DNA of 64,000 nucleotides, taken from positions 124,001-188,000 of the forward strand of contig NZ_BMUG01000013.1 in assembly GCF_014650075.1 (NCBI RefSeq). Direction: 5' to 3'. Below are positions 45,101 through 57,100 of the stretch, one piece after another. The DNA comes from Streptomyces microflavus. Its GTDB lineage: Bacteria > Actinomycetota > Actinomycetes > Streptomycetales > Streptomycetaceae. The position numbers and the translations under genes were made by a program. The notes beneath the pieces are model-generated. The model ran no database searches, was not told the DNA's origin, and worked only from the letters and a program-made list of their open reading frames with translations. Position 1 is the stretch's first letter. The number at the start of each line of letters is the position of its first letter.

Positions 45101-48100
45101 CTTCAGCCCCGGCAATGACCACGCCGTGCTCGTCCACCCCGAGCCCCGCCCGTCCTCCGTGCCCTCCCCCTCCCCGTCCGGCCGCCCGGAGAGCATCGCC
45201 GAGGACGTGGACCTGTTCAGCAAGGGCACCGGGACGCCGGGCCTCGCGGAGACCGTCCACGTGGACGGGCAGGCCCTCCGCAGGCTGCGCACCCGGGCCG
45301 ACGGGGACTGCCTCTTCCGGTCGCTCCTCGACACCGCGCGCAGCCACGACGTTCCGCCCGCCTGGGCCGCGCGGAACGTCGCCGGCCTCCGCAGCCTGCT
45401 CCGCGACCGGCTCACCGGCTCCGAACTGCTGGCCCCGGACGTCGAGGCCACCCCGGACCCGGTGCTCGCCGTCGTCGACGACCTGCGGATGACCGCCCTG
45501 GCGGGGGTACGGAACCCGGAGGCGCGGGAGCGGATCGGGCAGCGCTGGGACCGGATCGAACAGGCGGTCGTCAGCGGCGGCGACGGACGCCGGTGGCGGC
45601 GCATCCTCCGGGACAGCGGCTACCCCCACCTCGCCGACGTGGCGCCCACCCCCGCCGACGCCCGGCGCCTCGGCACCGACGGGCTGATCCTCGCGGCGGC
45701 CGAGCTCCCGGCCCTGTGGTCCTCGCCCTTCGCCGACGCGCTCCCGCTCGCGCTGGCGCACACCCTCGACATCGAGCTGCGGCTCGTCGGGCCCGACGCG
45801 TCGGCCCCGGCGGGCACCTCCGTCACCCCGCTCAACCCGGGCGGCCACGGCGGCGCCCTGCACCTCGCCTACAACGGCTCCGACCACTTCGACGCCCTGG
45901 TCCCGGCCGCAGCCGTGCCCGCCCCCACCCCGACTCCGACTCCCACCCCCGCCCCGGCCACCCAGGACCCGGCCGGCACCGACGTCTTCGGGGAGTGGCT
46001 GCGGAGCATGGGCGGAGTCACCGACCTGGACGCACCGGCCGAGGAGACCCCGGACCGGGGCGACCCCGTACCGCTGGAGACCCAGCTGGAGCGGCACCGC
46101 CCGGCACGGCTGCTGACCGGTGAGGACGCCCGGCCGCCGGGCCCCGCCCCCCGCACCGTCACCTTCGACGACGGCAGCCGGCTGCCCACCGTCCTGATCA
46201 GCCCGGACGCCGATCCGGACGACGGCTCCACCGGTCCGGGCGCCCGGACCGACGGAACCCCCAAGGCCGGGCTCCTCAACGGCCTCGGTGTCCTCACCCT
46301 GCGCTCGCCCGAGCAGGTGGCCAATGAGGTCTTCGACCAGCTGCCCAAGAAGCTCCGGGCCCAGTTCGACGAGGCGGAACTGCTGCGGCTGCTGAAGGAC
46401 CAGCCCGGCGCGTTCACCGCCCCGCGCGGCGCCCGTTTCGTGGGCCGGGAGAAGTCCGGCGTCGGCCACGAGATGGTCGTCGAGGCCGTCCCGTACCACC
46501 GCTGGGAGCGTTTCGGCGAGGTCGGCGGCGCCACCGTCCGGCTGGACACCATGCGGCGCGGCCAGTCCGGTACGGGCGGCGGGCGCAGCGTCGGTGTCGG
46601 CCGCCGGGTCGCCGCCGCGCTGGGCATGGGACCGCCGCTCAACTGGATGCTGAAGATCGGCGTCTCGCTGGGCTGGACCCGTAGGACGGACTACACCCAG
46701 GGCACCCAGGCGTACCACCAGAGCGAGTACCGGGCCTGGGAGGGGTCCCACCTGCATCTGGACGATGTCCACTACCGGGTGCGCGTCGAGCGGGTCACCG
46801 AGGCCCCGAAGACCCCCGCGCCGACGCCCCCCGGGCCGGGCACCGCGCCCGCCGCCACCCCCCGCTGGCAGCGCAGCGAGGTGCACTCCGCCGCCTTCGC
46901 CATGCGGGACGGGCTGAGCTGGCGGCTGCCGGACGACCTCACCGTGCCCTTCAAGGGGCCGAAGCGGGCGCCGGAGACGCTCACCTTCCCGGACGGGGCC
47001 GAACCGCGGATCACCGACACGACCGCGCTGCACCTGACGGACCCGCCGGAGGACGTGGCGCTCGCCATCTCCGGTGCGCGCCCCGGGAGTTCGGCCCACC
47101 GCACCCTGGTCTCCTACGTCCGGCCGGGACGGCTGCTCGGCCTCTTCGGGCGGTTCGCCGGACCCGTCAGCGGACCCGAGCTGACCCGGGGCAGCGGGCA
47201 GCACCCGCTGGGCCATCTGATCGTCGAGCGGTCGATCCCGCACCGGGCCACCCTGGTCACGGAGTCGGTCAAGGCGGAGGTCCGCGACCTCGCCCAGACC
47301 ACGTACCAGAACCAGCGCGCCCACGTCCGTGACACCCGCCTCGGCGTCCAGGTCACCGCCGGGCCGAACTACACCCTCATCGGCCCCGAGACCGACGTAC
47401 GCCTCCAGGGCGGCCCCCTGGTCCGCACCGACCTCAGCACCGGCCGGGGCCACTACCTCGGCGCCGACGCCGCCCGCAAGGTGACCGGCCGCGTCCGCAA
47501 CCACCCGATGGCGCTGTACCGGGTGGAGCGCACCCTGATGGTGCGGAAGGCCGGTCAGCCCGCCTCCGCCGCGCAGCCGGTCCGGGTGGTCAGCCTCGAC
47601 TGGTACTCCACCCAGGACGCCCGCCGCCTCGCGGGCTGGGACAGCCGTACGCCCGGAGCGACCGGCCCGAACCCGGACGCCGAGCCGCCGGTGCCGTGGT
47701 ACCTCACCCGTCAGGACCCGGTGCACCTGGGCGGTCAGGTCCGAGCCGAGGGCTTCGTGCCGGACCGGCGGCCCGCCGCCCAGCCCGCCCCGGCCACCAC
47801 GACGACGGCCCCCGCCCCTGCCCCCGCGCCCGCCCCTCAGGACCCCCTGAAGGCCTTCACCGACACGGTCCTGGACACGCTCCACCGCGCGTACCCGTCG
47901 CTCTTCGTCCCGCCGTTGATGCTGCGCCACCCCCACCTGGCCAAGCTCTGGTACGGGGACGGGCGCATGCGGACCGCCCTGCACAACGAGCGCCAGGTGC
48001 GCGAGGCGCTGAACCGGCCGAGCCTCGCGCAGAGCCTGGACGACCTGACCACCACCGGAGTGCCCGTCACCCTCACCGAGGACGGCAAGGTCCGCCGGGG

Positions 48101-51100
48101 CCACCACACGCTCATCCTGCGCGCCCGTCTCACCGACCGGCAGTTCGAGACCACCCTGAGCGAACGCTCCCTGCGCAACGCGGTCGTCGGCACCGAGGTC
48201 TCCGGCCAGGGGCAGCAGGAGTCCACCACCCTCTCCGCCGGTGTCGAGCTGGGCATCTCGCCGCGCGACCACGACAAGGACCCCGCAGCCGGGGTGCCCC
48301 GCCAGGCGGGCAACGTCTCCCTGGGCGCCCGCTACGCACAGACGCGGGCGCGGGCCACCAAGAACACCGTCGCGGTCGCCCACGACCAGCTGACCTTCCA
48401 GAACGGCGCCGATCTCTACAGCTACCAGGTGGAGTTGGGCGCCACCTTCGAGGGACACCGCAGGCCGCGCGGCTGGACCCGGCTGGTCACGGTGGGGCTG
48501 CTCGGCGCGGGCGTCTTCGTCAGCAAGGTCACGGAGCGGCCGCTGTTCACCCGGGGGACCGAGACGGTGGGCCGGGTGGAGCTCGCTGTCCCCGCCGCCC
48601 ACGGCTCCGACCGCCACACCCCCGCCGACCCTCCGGCCACCGGTCCCGCACCGGCGCCCGCGCCCACCCCCGTACCGCGTCCCCTCGCCTCCACCGAGGC
48701 GGACCAGCTCCTCGACGGAACACGGCCGTTGCCCCGGACCGCCGCGTCCGACCGGCAGCTCGTGAACAAGCTCCTGAGCGCCCCGCACGTGGTCCTCAGC
48801 ACCGAGGGCGGCGAGCAGCGGCAGCGGCTCGTCCAGGACACCGCCGACCGTGCCACCGGCGCCTCCTGGCACGTCAGCGCCCCCGGCACCCCGATCCGCA
48901 CCGCCCTGCGCCGGGCCATGGCCAACCTCGGCGTCGCCGGTCAACTCGGCCAGTACCTCGGTCCGTTCGGCTCCCGCATCACCGGGCTCACCGGCGCGGG
49001 CCCTTTCTCGACCCATTACCTCAAGGCGGCGGTCCGGGGCGAACTCGACAACGTACGCGTCAAGAGCGACCCGAAGCCGGGCAGCCTCGAAGCCACGATC
49101 GGCAACGAGCACCGCGTCGCCGGGACCTCCAGCACCGGGACCCGGACCACTCTCGGGCTCCAGGGCGCGGTGACGCCGTTGCAGCAGACCCCCGGCCAAC
49201 CGGCCGTGGTAGGTGCGTACTCGACCGCTCTCCAGTACGCCTGGGGCAAGGGCCGCAGCATCTCCCAGACCCTCACCCGGGGCCGCAACACCACCCTCAG
49301 CTACGCCGGGCGGATGTACCTGGTGGTCGCCGACGCCACCGAGACCGTGGCCGTACGGGACCGCTGGACGGCCGCGATGGGGGCGGTCGGCACCCGTGCC
49401 GGGGGCGGGATCAGCTCCGCCGCCGGGCGGATCTCCGAGCGGCTCGGGCGCGGCCTCGCCCCGCGCCGGGCAGCCGCCGCGCTCCAGCGCGTCCGCGACG
49501 CGGTGATGTTCCACCTGCCGATGCAGGACGCGATCGAGGCCGGGCTCGCCCCCGACGGCCTGGGGACCACCACACCGGCCAACCTCGGCGGCGGCTACAA
49601 GCTGCCCCCCTTCCTCCGCCGCCGCCACTTCCCCTCCCACCCCAGCGGCCAACTCGACGCGAGCCGGGCGGCGCAGCAGCTGATGGGGCAGCTGGAGCGG
49701 ATGGGCGTGCCCTCGCACGACCGGGAACAGGTGCTCCAGCGCCTCTCCCCGGACTTCCTCCGCTCCCATGTGCACGAGCTGACCACCGACGGGATGGCCC
49801 TGCCGGTCCGCTACCGCACCTGGACGAGCCCGCACCACCTGCCGGTCGGCGGCAGCCCCGGCCAGCTGAAGCTGACCCTGACGCCGGTCACCACCACCGT
49901 GGAGCGGCTGCGTACCGGCTATGAGCTGGAGGACTACCGCACCACCGCCCGCGACGACGTCGAGGGCCGGTCCCAGGACCGCGGCGCCGATGTGACGCTC
50001 AGCGCGAGCGAACGCGCGGCCGGCAGCGGGGTGCTGGTCGCCAACCCGGCGCTCCAGGGCACGGCCGCCAAGCAGCGGTCGAGCAATGTGACCGAGGCGG
50101 TCGGCAGCACCACGATGCCCAACATCGCCACCACCCAGGCGCACGCCGAGATCGTGACCACGTACACCCTGACGGCCACGCTGGTGGACGCTTCGGGCAA
50201 GCCCCTCGGCCCCACCGCCACCGCCCCCGTCGGCTCCCTCAACGAGATCCTCCCGGCGAGTCTGCTCACCCCGGACGGTGAGGGTACGGACGGTGCGCTC
50301 ACCGAGCAGGATCTGCCGGAACCCGACCATGCCGTACGGATTCTGACGGCTGATCAGGCACGACCCGAAGGCATCGCACGGTGGCGGACCACGGACGGGG
50401 AGAGCGGCGAGGCCGACCCGGACATCCTGCCCTTCGACGATGTGATCGGCTCCGGCATCCTCGCCGTCGACGTCCTCGGCTCGGCCAACGTGCAGGACGC
50501 CCTGACCCTCGCCACCGCCCGCGCCGACGGCTTCCCCGGTGACACGGACCTGGGCAAGCGGCATACGGGCACCACGCTCACCGAACGCGTACGGATGGCC
50601 CGTCACACCCCGCTCACCGCCCTCGGCACCGCCCCCGCCCAGGCCCAGCAGGAGGCCACCTCCCAGGTCGGTCTGACCGCTGGCTTCCGCGAGGCGCTCG
50701 GGGCCGACGGCTCGCCGCTGCCCACCCAGTCCTCCGCCCGCCTCCTCGGCCAGTCCCACACCGCCGACTCCCGCCTCTACGCCAAGATGCACCGCACCGG
50801 CGCCCGGCTGCTCGCCGTGGAGAACAAGCCCCGTATGGAGGCCATGCAGCGGCGCAAGACCGGCGACGCGCTGGAAGCGGGCATCACCGACAACGTCGAG
50901 GGCGCGGTCAGCACGTCGCCGCTGGCGGGCAACAGCAACGCGGGCGTGACCAACCCCGGCGCCACGGTTCCGATCGGCGGCACCAACGACTCCACCGCCC
51001 TCAAGAGCGCCACCGACACCACCCTCGGCACGCACGTCAAGGTGCTGACCGACCGCAGCATGCTCTTCGCGGTCCCCGTCAGCTGGCTGTCGGTGGCCGA

Positions 51101-54100
51101 GGTCGACCACCGGGTCACCGACTCCCGCCCGATGCAGGCCCTCGGCAAGCCCAAGCGCGGCCCGCGAGCCGTCGAGGCCGAGACCACCGCCCTGGTCTGG
51201 CTCCGCGAGGACATCGCCCGCGACTACGGCCTCCTCGACGACACCACCTTCCCCGACGAGGCCCGCACGGCCTGGGACGACCAGGCCAAGGCGGCGGCCG
51301 ACCTCGCCACCGCCGAGAAGAACTACTACGACGCCCGCGCCAAGACCCGGGAGACCTGGCTCGACCTGAGCGCCGACGAGCAGACCGCGCTCGGGGACGA
51401 CGACCGGGCCACGGTCCTGCCCCAGGCCGTCGCCCACTCCCCGGCCGTCACCGCCTGGCAGACGGCCCGCGAAGAGGTACGCCGCTGGCAGCAGCGCCTC
51501 GACGCCGCCGCCAAGGACCACCACCGCCTCCACCTGGCCGCCGCCCGCCTCACCGCCCACCACCAGGGTTCGGGCTCGGTGCCCGTGAAGGGCGTGCCGC
51601 AGGAGTACACCGCGCCCGACTGGCGCTCCGAGGCCCCGGAGCCGTACAAGGTGACCGCCGCCACCGACTCCGCCCCGGGCACCCTCACCTCGCCGGACGG
51701 GCGAACGGTGCACGAGGTCCACGAAGTGCCGCACGACGGGGCCTCGTTCTTCCACGCGCTGCTCGCGACGGCCCGGGACCGGGGCAAGCTGCCCTTCCTG
51801 CTCGACGCGGACCTCGCCGACCGGTTCGCGGCCGCCCCCGGCGACCCGGCGCTCACCGCCCGGGCCGTCGACTCCGTGCGCGACCGGCTCGCCTGGGCGC
51901 TGGCCGACGACGGCAACGAGGATCTGCTCGACGGCCTGGCCCTGGACGCGGCGGACACCTTCACCCAGGCCGAACTGGACTACGCGGAAATCGACCTGAC
52001 GGCTGGTCAGCAGGCGGAGTTCGACGCGTTCGGCCGGCTCCCGCAGACCGTCTGGCCGAGCCCGGAGCAACGGGTGGCGCTGGCCACGGCGGCCCTGTAC
52101 CGCCCGTTCACGGCCGAGCCCGCGGCGAACCCGGACGCCGGGGACCCGGCCCCGCCCGAGCGCAGGGCGGGCGACCACGGCGGCGCCGACGTACTGCCCG
52201 CACTCGCGGCCCGGGTCCTGGGCACGCCGGTGACGGTGGTGACGGGGGAGGGGCGGCCGCAGATGTTCCTCCCGCACGGCGCCGACCCGGCGACGGCCGA
52301 CCCGGCCTCGGGTCCGGTGCTCTTCGCCGCGGACGGCTTCTTCTCCGCCGCGCTGGCGCCCGGCACGGTGCCGCCTCCCACCACCGCGCTGCCCGCCCCG
52401 CCGACCACCAGCGCACCCTCGGGCAGTACGGAGAGCGCCCCGAAGCCGCCCGCCCACCGCAGCCACCCCACCCCGCCCTGGCTGCCGCCCGCCGACACCA
52501 GCGGCCCGCGCTACCGCCTGGACCGCGACGGCCTCCTCACCGCACCCGACGGCGCCACCTACACCCAGGGCACCCCGGCGGGCCGGGGCAACGGCTTCTT
52601 CGCCGCGCTCTCCACGGCCCTGCGCCAGGCCGCCGAGCAGCCCGGCCGCGACCCGCAGGCGGCGGCCCGGCTCCGCATCCGCGCCGGGGCGTCGCCCGCC
52701 CAGCTGATGCGCCTGAACGGGCTCCCCGGCGACCGGGCGGAACGCGACGCACTGTTCTCGCCGCCGCCCCTCCGGGAACGACCTGGCGCGCCCGCGCCGA
52801 GCCGGGACGCCCGTGACGGCCACCTGCGCCGCCACCTCGCCCACGCTCCGTGGGGCCCGGACGCCGACCGTGCGGTGGCCGAGTGGGCCGCGAAGGCGAC
52901 CGGCGCCACGGTCACCCTGATCGAGGAGAACGGCACCGCCCACACCTACGCGGGCCCCTCCGCCGACGCACCCGTCCTCCGGCTCCGGCGCCGGGGCGGG
53001 GACTTCGTACCGCTGCTCCTCCGGACCCCGGCTCCTACGCCGAAGGCCCCGGCCCCGGCGCCGAAGCCGGAGACACCGGAGCCGTCCCTCACCGGCGAGG
53101 GTCCCGGGCTGCCGGGCGAGGAAGAGGCGTACGAGCTCAGCACGCTGTCGGGTGCGGAGCCCCAGCCGCAGCCGCACGACAACACCGACCCGGGCACCGA
53201 CAGTGACTCCGACTCCGAGGGCGAGGAGAACACCCCGATCTGGGCCGACCCCGAGTGGCTGACGGCGGTGTTCGGCCCGCAGTGGAGCAGGGCTCCCCGC
53301 GCCCGGCTCCAGGAAACCTCCGAAGCCCTCTACGAGTTGGTCGAGGAGGCAGCGGCCGGCCGGCCGACCCGCGACGGGCTGGCCGACCTCGTGCGGCACG
53401 TCCTGCATCTGCCGACCCGGGCCCGGGTGAGCAACCAGGACGTCCTGGACCTGGGAGCGCTGGCGCTGGAGGCGTCCTCGGACGACCTGGCGAGCGTCGA
53501 GGACCTCGCCGTGTACTTCGTCGACCGGCAGATCGAGAGCCGACGGGACGCCCTCGCCGAGGAGACCCTGCTGCGCACGGCGGACCGGACCCCGGCAGGA
53601 CGGAACTTCACGGAGAAGGGCCCGGGTCTTCCCGCCCCGGACGCCTACCTCGCCGAGCGGTCCGGGCGGGCGGCCGAGCAGAGCGCGCCGTGGCGGAACC
53701 CGTATCTGTTCGTGGCCGGGGCGGCGGAGGGCGGCGGTGTGGAGATCGTCACGCCGTGGCGCACCTTCGTGGTCCGCGACGCCGTGGAGATGGCCCGGAT
53801 CATCTCGTACGACTCCCGGCGGCCGGGCGGCGCGGACATCGTCCTCGCCCTGCCCCCGGCCTTCGCCGCACAGGTCGCCGATCTCGTTGCCGGCACGACG
53901 GCCCGCCCGGTCTGGTACCCGCTGGGACCGGCCGAGGTCGCCACCCACCCCACCACCGGAGCCGCCCACCTCGTGGTGCACCGGGGAGCCGGGCAGACCG
54001 GGCCGGACTGGACCACGCCCCCACCACCGCAGGAGCCCGGCCTGCCCGGCGCCCGCGACCACAGCGGCGACACCGACAGCGACGACGGGAGCGACAGCAG

Positions 54101-57100
54101 CTCCGGCTCCACCAGTGACGGTGACGCGGAGTTCGACCGGCTGGCCGACCAACTGCAGTGGGAACACCGTGTCGACGCCCTGCGTCCCCGCCCCCTGGTC
54201 ACCCGCGACTACCAGGTCATCGACGACAGCGGCACCGGAGTGCTGTTCACCGAGCCCGGCCCCCGTACGGTCGGCGAAGTCCGTACGGAGGAGGGGGCCG
54301 AGGGGCCCGCGCTGGTCCTGCCCCAGCAGACTCCGGGAACCGTCCCCGCCGCCGACCGGCCGCCGCTGCACATCTCCGCGGACCGGACGGTCGCGCTGCT
54401 CTCGGCCGGGGACGACACCACCGGCCGGGGCCGCCAGGTGTACGCCACCCGTGCGGCGATCGAGCGTTCCTCGGCCCGGCTGGCCGCCGCCGGAGCCGGG
54501 GTACGGCTGGAAGCCGACCCTTCGGTACGGGTGGTGCCCGACCAGGAGGACGGCACGCCCGGCGAACCGCTGTTCCGGGTGGAGCCCCGGTTCCTCACCG
54601 CATCCGGCGCCTCCGAGCACGCCTTCACCCGCGACTTCGCCCGGATGGTCGCCGGAACGGATGCCGCCCCGCTCTCCCATCTCGCCTTCCGCGGTCCCGA
54701 CGGCACAGTGGCCACGGCCCCGGTCAACGGACTGCACGGCCGGGAGGTCACCGGTACCCACCACCTGGCCCAGGCGCTGACGGAGGTCGCCCGCGGCACC
54801 CGCCCCGCCACCGCCGTCACCCTCGACTGGGCCGTCCGGCAGGCGGGCCGGGACCCGCGCTTCACCGGCGGGGTCGTCGGCGCGCCGACCCCGGGCGAGG
54901 CGTACGGCCAGGCCCTCAGCCACACCCAGGACAACGCGCTGCGCGGGCCGCTGACCCGGGCCGCCGCGCGTGCCGGGGTCAACGAGTTCGCCTGGGCGGA
55001 GGTCGGTGAGGGCTATCTGATCCAGTCGGTCTCCACCACCAACGACGGCGGCGCCCAGCTCTTCACCCACAACCACGCCAAGCCCGGCGACCCGGTCGGC
55101 CCGCACGCCCCGTACCACTTCGCGCAGGTGGTATTGGCCAGTGAGGACGGCACCCACCAGATCACCCTGGAGAACGAGACCCACTCCCGTACGGAGATCC
55201 CGGCGGACCAGCTCGACGCGGTCGTGGACGAGAACCTCGACCGCTACGACGAGGCTCAACTCGCTCTGCTGGCACAGGAGACGGACCATCGGGCCGAGGC
55301 GGCCCGGCGCGACGGAGCGGACCCGGCGGAGATCGCCCGGCTGGACGGGTTCGTGCGCGCGGCCCGGGCCCTGGCCGCCGTCCACGAGGCCGAGCACGTC
55401 CGGTGGTACTTCACCGAGGACCGCCCCGAACACGCCTTGGCCCAGAGGGAGGTCGACCAGGCCCGTGCCCGCGCCCGGGACGCCGTACGATCCGCCGCAC
55501 CGGTCCCGCACGACAAGGACCAGTGGTACTTCCGGGCCTACAGCAAGCGCCCGGGGGAGTCGGCTCACGCTGTCAACGCGGCGCTGCTGTCGGACCGTTC
55601 GCCCGCCGTGTCCAACCCGCTCACCACCGTCGCCCTGCACGGCCACGCGCTGCGCCCGGACCGGCGGACCGTACGCTTCGCCGAGCAGCAGCACACCCTG
55701 TCGCCCGACGCGGACGAGAACCTGGACGCCCTGGCCCTGTACCTGGCCCGCACCGGCCTGTGGAACAGCGCCAACGGCCTGCCCCTGCCCACGGTCACCG
55801 TCACCGGACACGGCAACCGCTCCAGGACCAGCGGCCGGAAGCGGGCCGATGCGGTCGGCAGGGCGCTCGGAGATCGGCTGGCCCGGCTGCTGAGGACGTT
55901 CCAGAAGGGCGCCCCCGGCCCGCACGTCAGGCTCTCCGACTTCACGCTCACCCTGGACGCCCAGCGGGTCCGCCGCGCCACCGACCCGGACCGGGGACGG
56001 GTGGTGACCGTCGACATCGACGACCACCGGCACACGTCCCCTCCGGAGTCCGGCCGCCCCGCGCCCGCCGGGGAGCCGCTCCGCACCGAGCCGCCCGCCC
56101 TGCCCCGCCCGACCGGCGGGCCCGCCCCGGAGGCGTCGCCGCTCGTCGGTACGGACCCGGCCACCACGGGGTCCCGTACCTCCTTCGACCGGGGCCCGTC
56201 CCGTCCGGGCCGCCGGTCCGCGACGCCCAGCCCCGACCGTGGCGTGCCGGTGCCCGCGTGGGTCCGGGCACGCATCCGGTACGCCGAGGAGTCCGTCGCC
56301 TTCGAGCGCCGACTGGCCGAACACCTCGCCGAGAACGAGGCGGTGACGGAGGAGTTCCGGAAGATGGCGCGCGCCGCGTGGGACCGGGCACGGCAGCAGT
56401 ACCCGCGCGCCCTCGCCACGTTCGGCAGCGAGAACCCGAGCATGCCCGGGACGGTCGGCACCAGCAGGCCCGCCCTCCAGCAGGTGCTGCGGACCGGCAA
56501 CCTGAGGGAGCTGGTGACCTTCCTGTTCCAGGGCATCTCCAGCGACCTGGTGCCGGAGATGCTGGGTGGCCGGGAGGACCCGAACCCGGAGATCGAGGGG
56601 GAACGGCCCAGCCGCCGCCAGGCGGAAGGACGCACCGAACTGGAGCTGCTGGCCGCACAGTTGAACCTGGACGACACCCTCTCCGTAGCGGAGAAGCAGG
56701 CGGCGCTCACCCGCGCCACCCGGGAGCACACCGTCCAGGCCGACCCCGACGACGTACGCCCGCCGCTGAGCCGCGCCGAGCGCCCCTTCGCGGTGAACGA
56801 GCTCGGGCTCACCTGGATGCCCGCGTCCTCCGTGTACGACCTCGCGATGAGCTCCGGCCTCCAAGGGGCGTCCGAGGACTCGGGGGGCCTGGTCCTGACC
56901 GGCACCGCGGGTTCGACCTACCGCTTCCTGGTGCACGCCGCCCGGATGCGGGACCAGTGGGGCCTCGACCTGGACCTCGGGCTGATCCGGGCCGGGATGA
57001 TCGCCATGTCGCTGTCGGCGGGCCACCACTCCTTCCACGAGGTGATGCGCGGTGCCCAGTTGGCGCTGGACTCCCTCCCCGGCCACGATCCGGCACTGGA

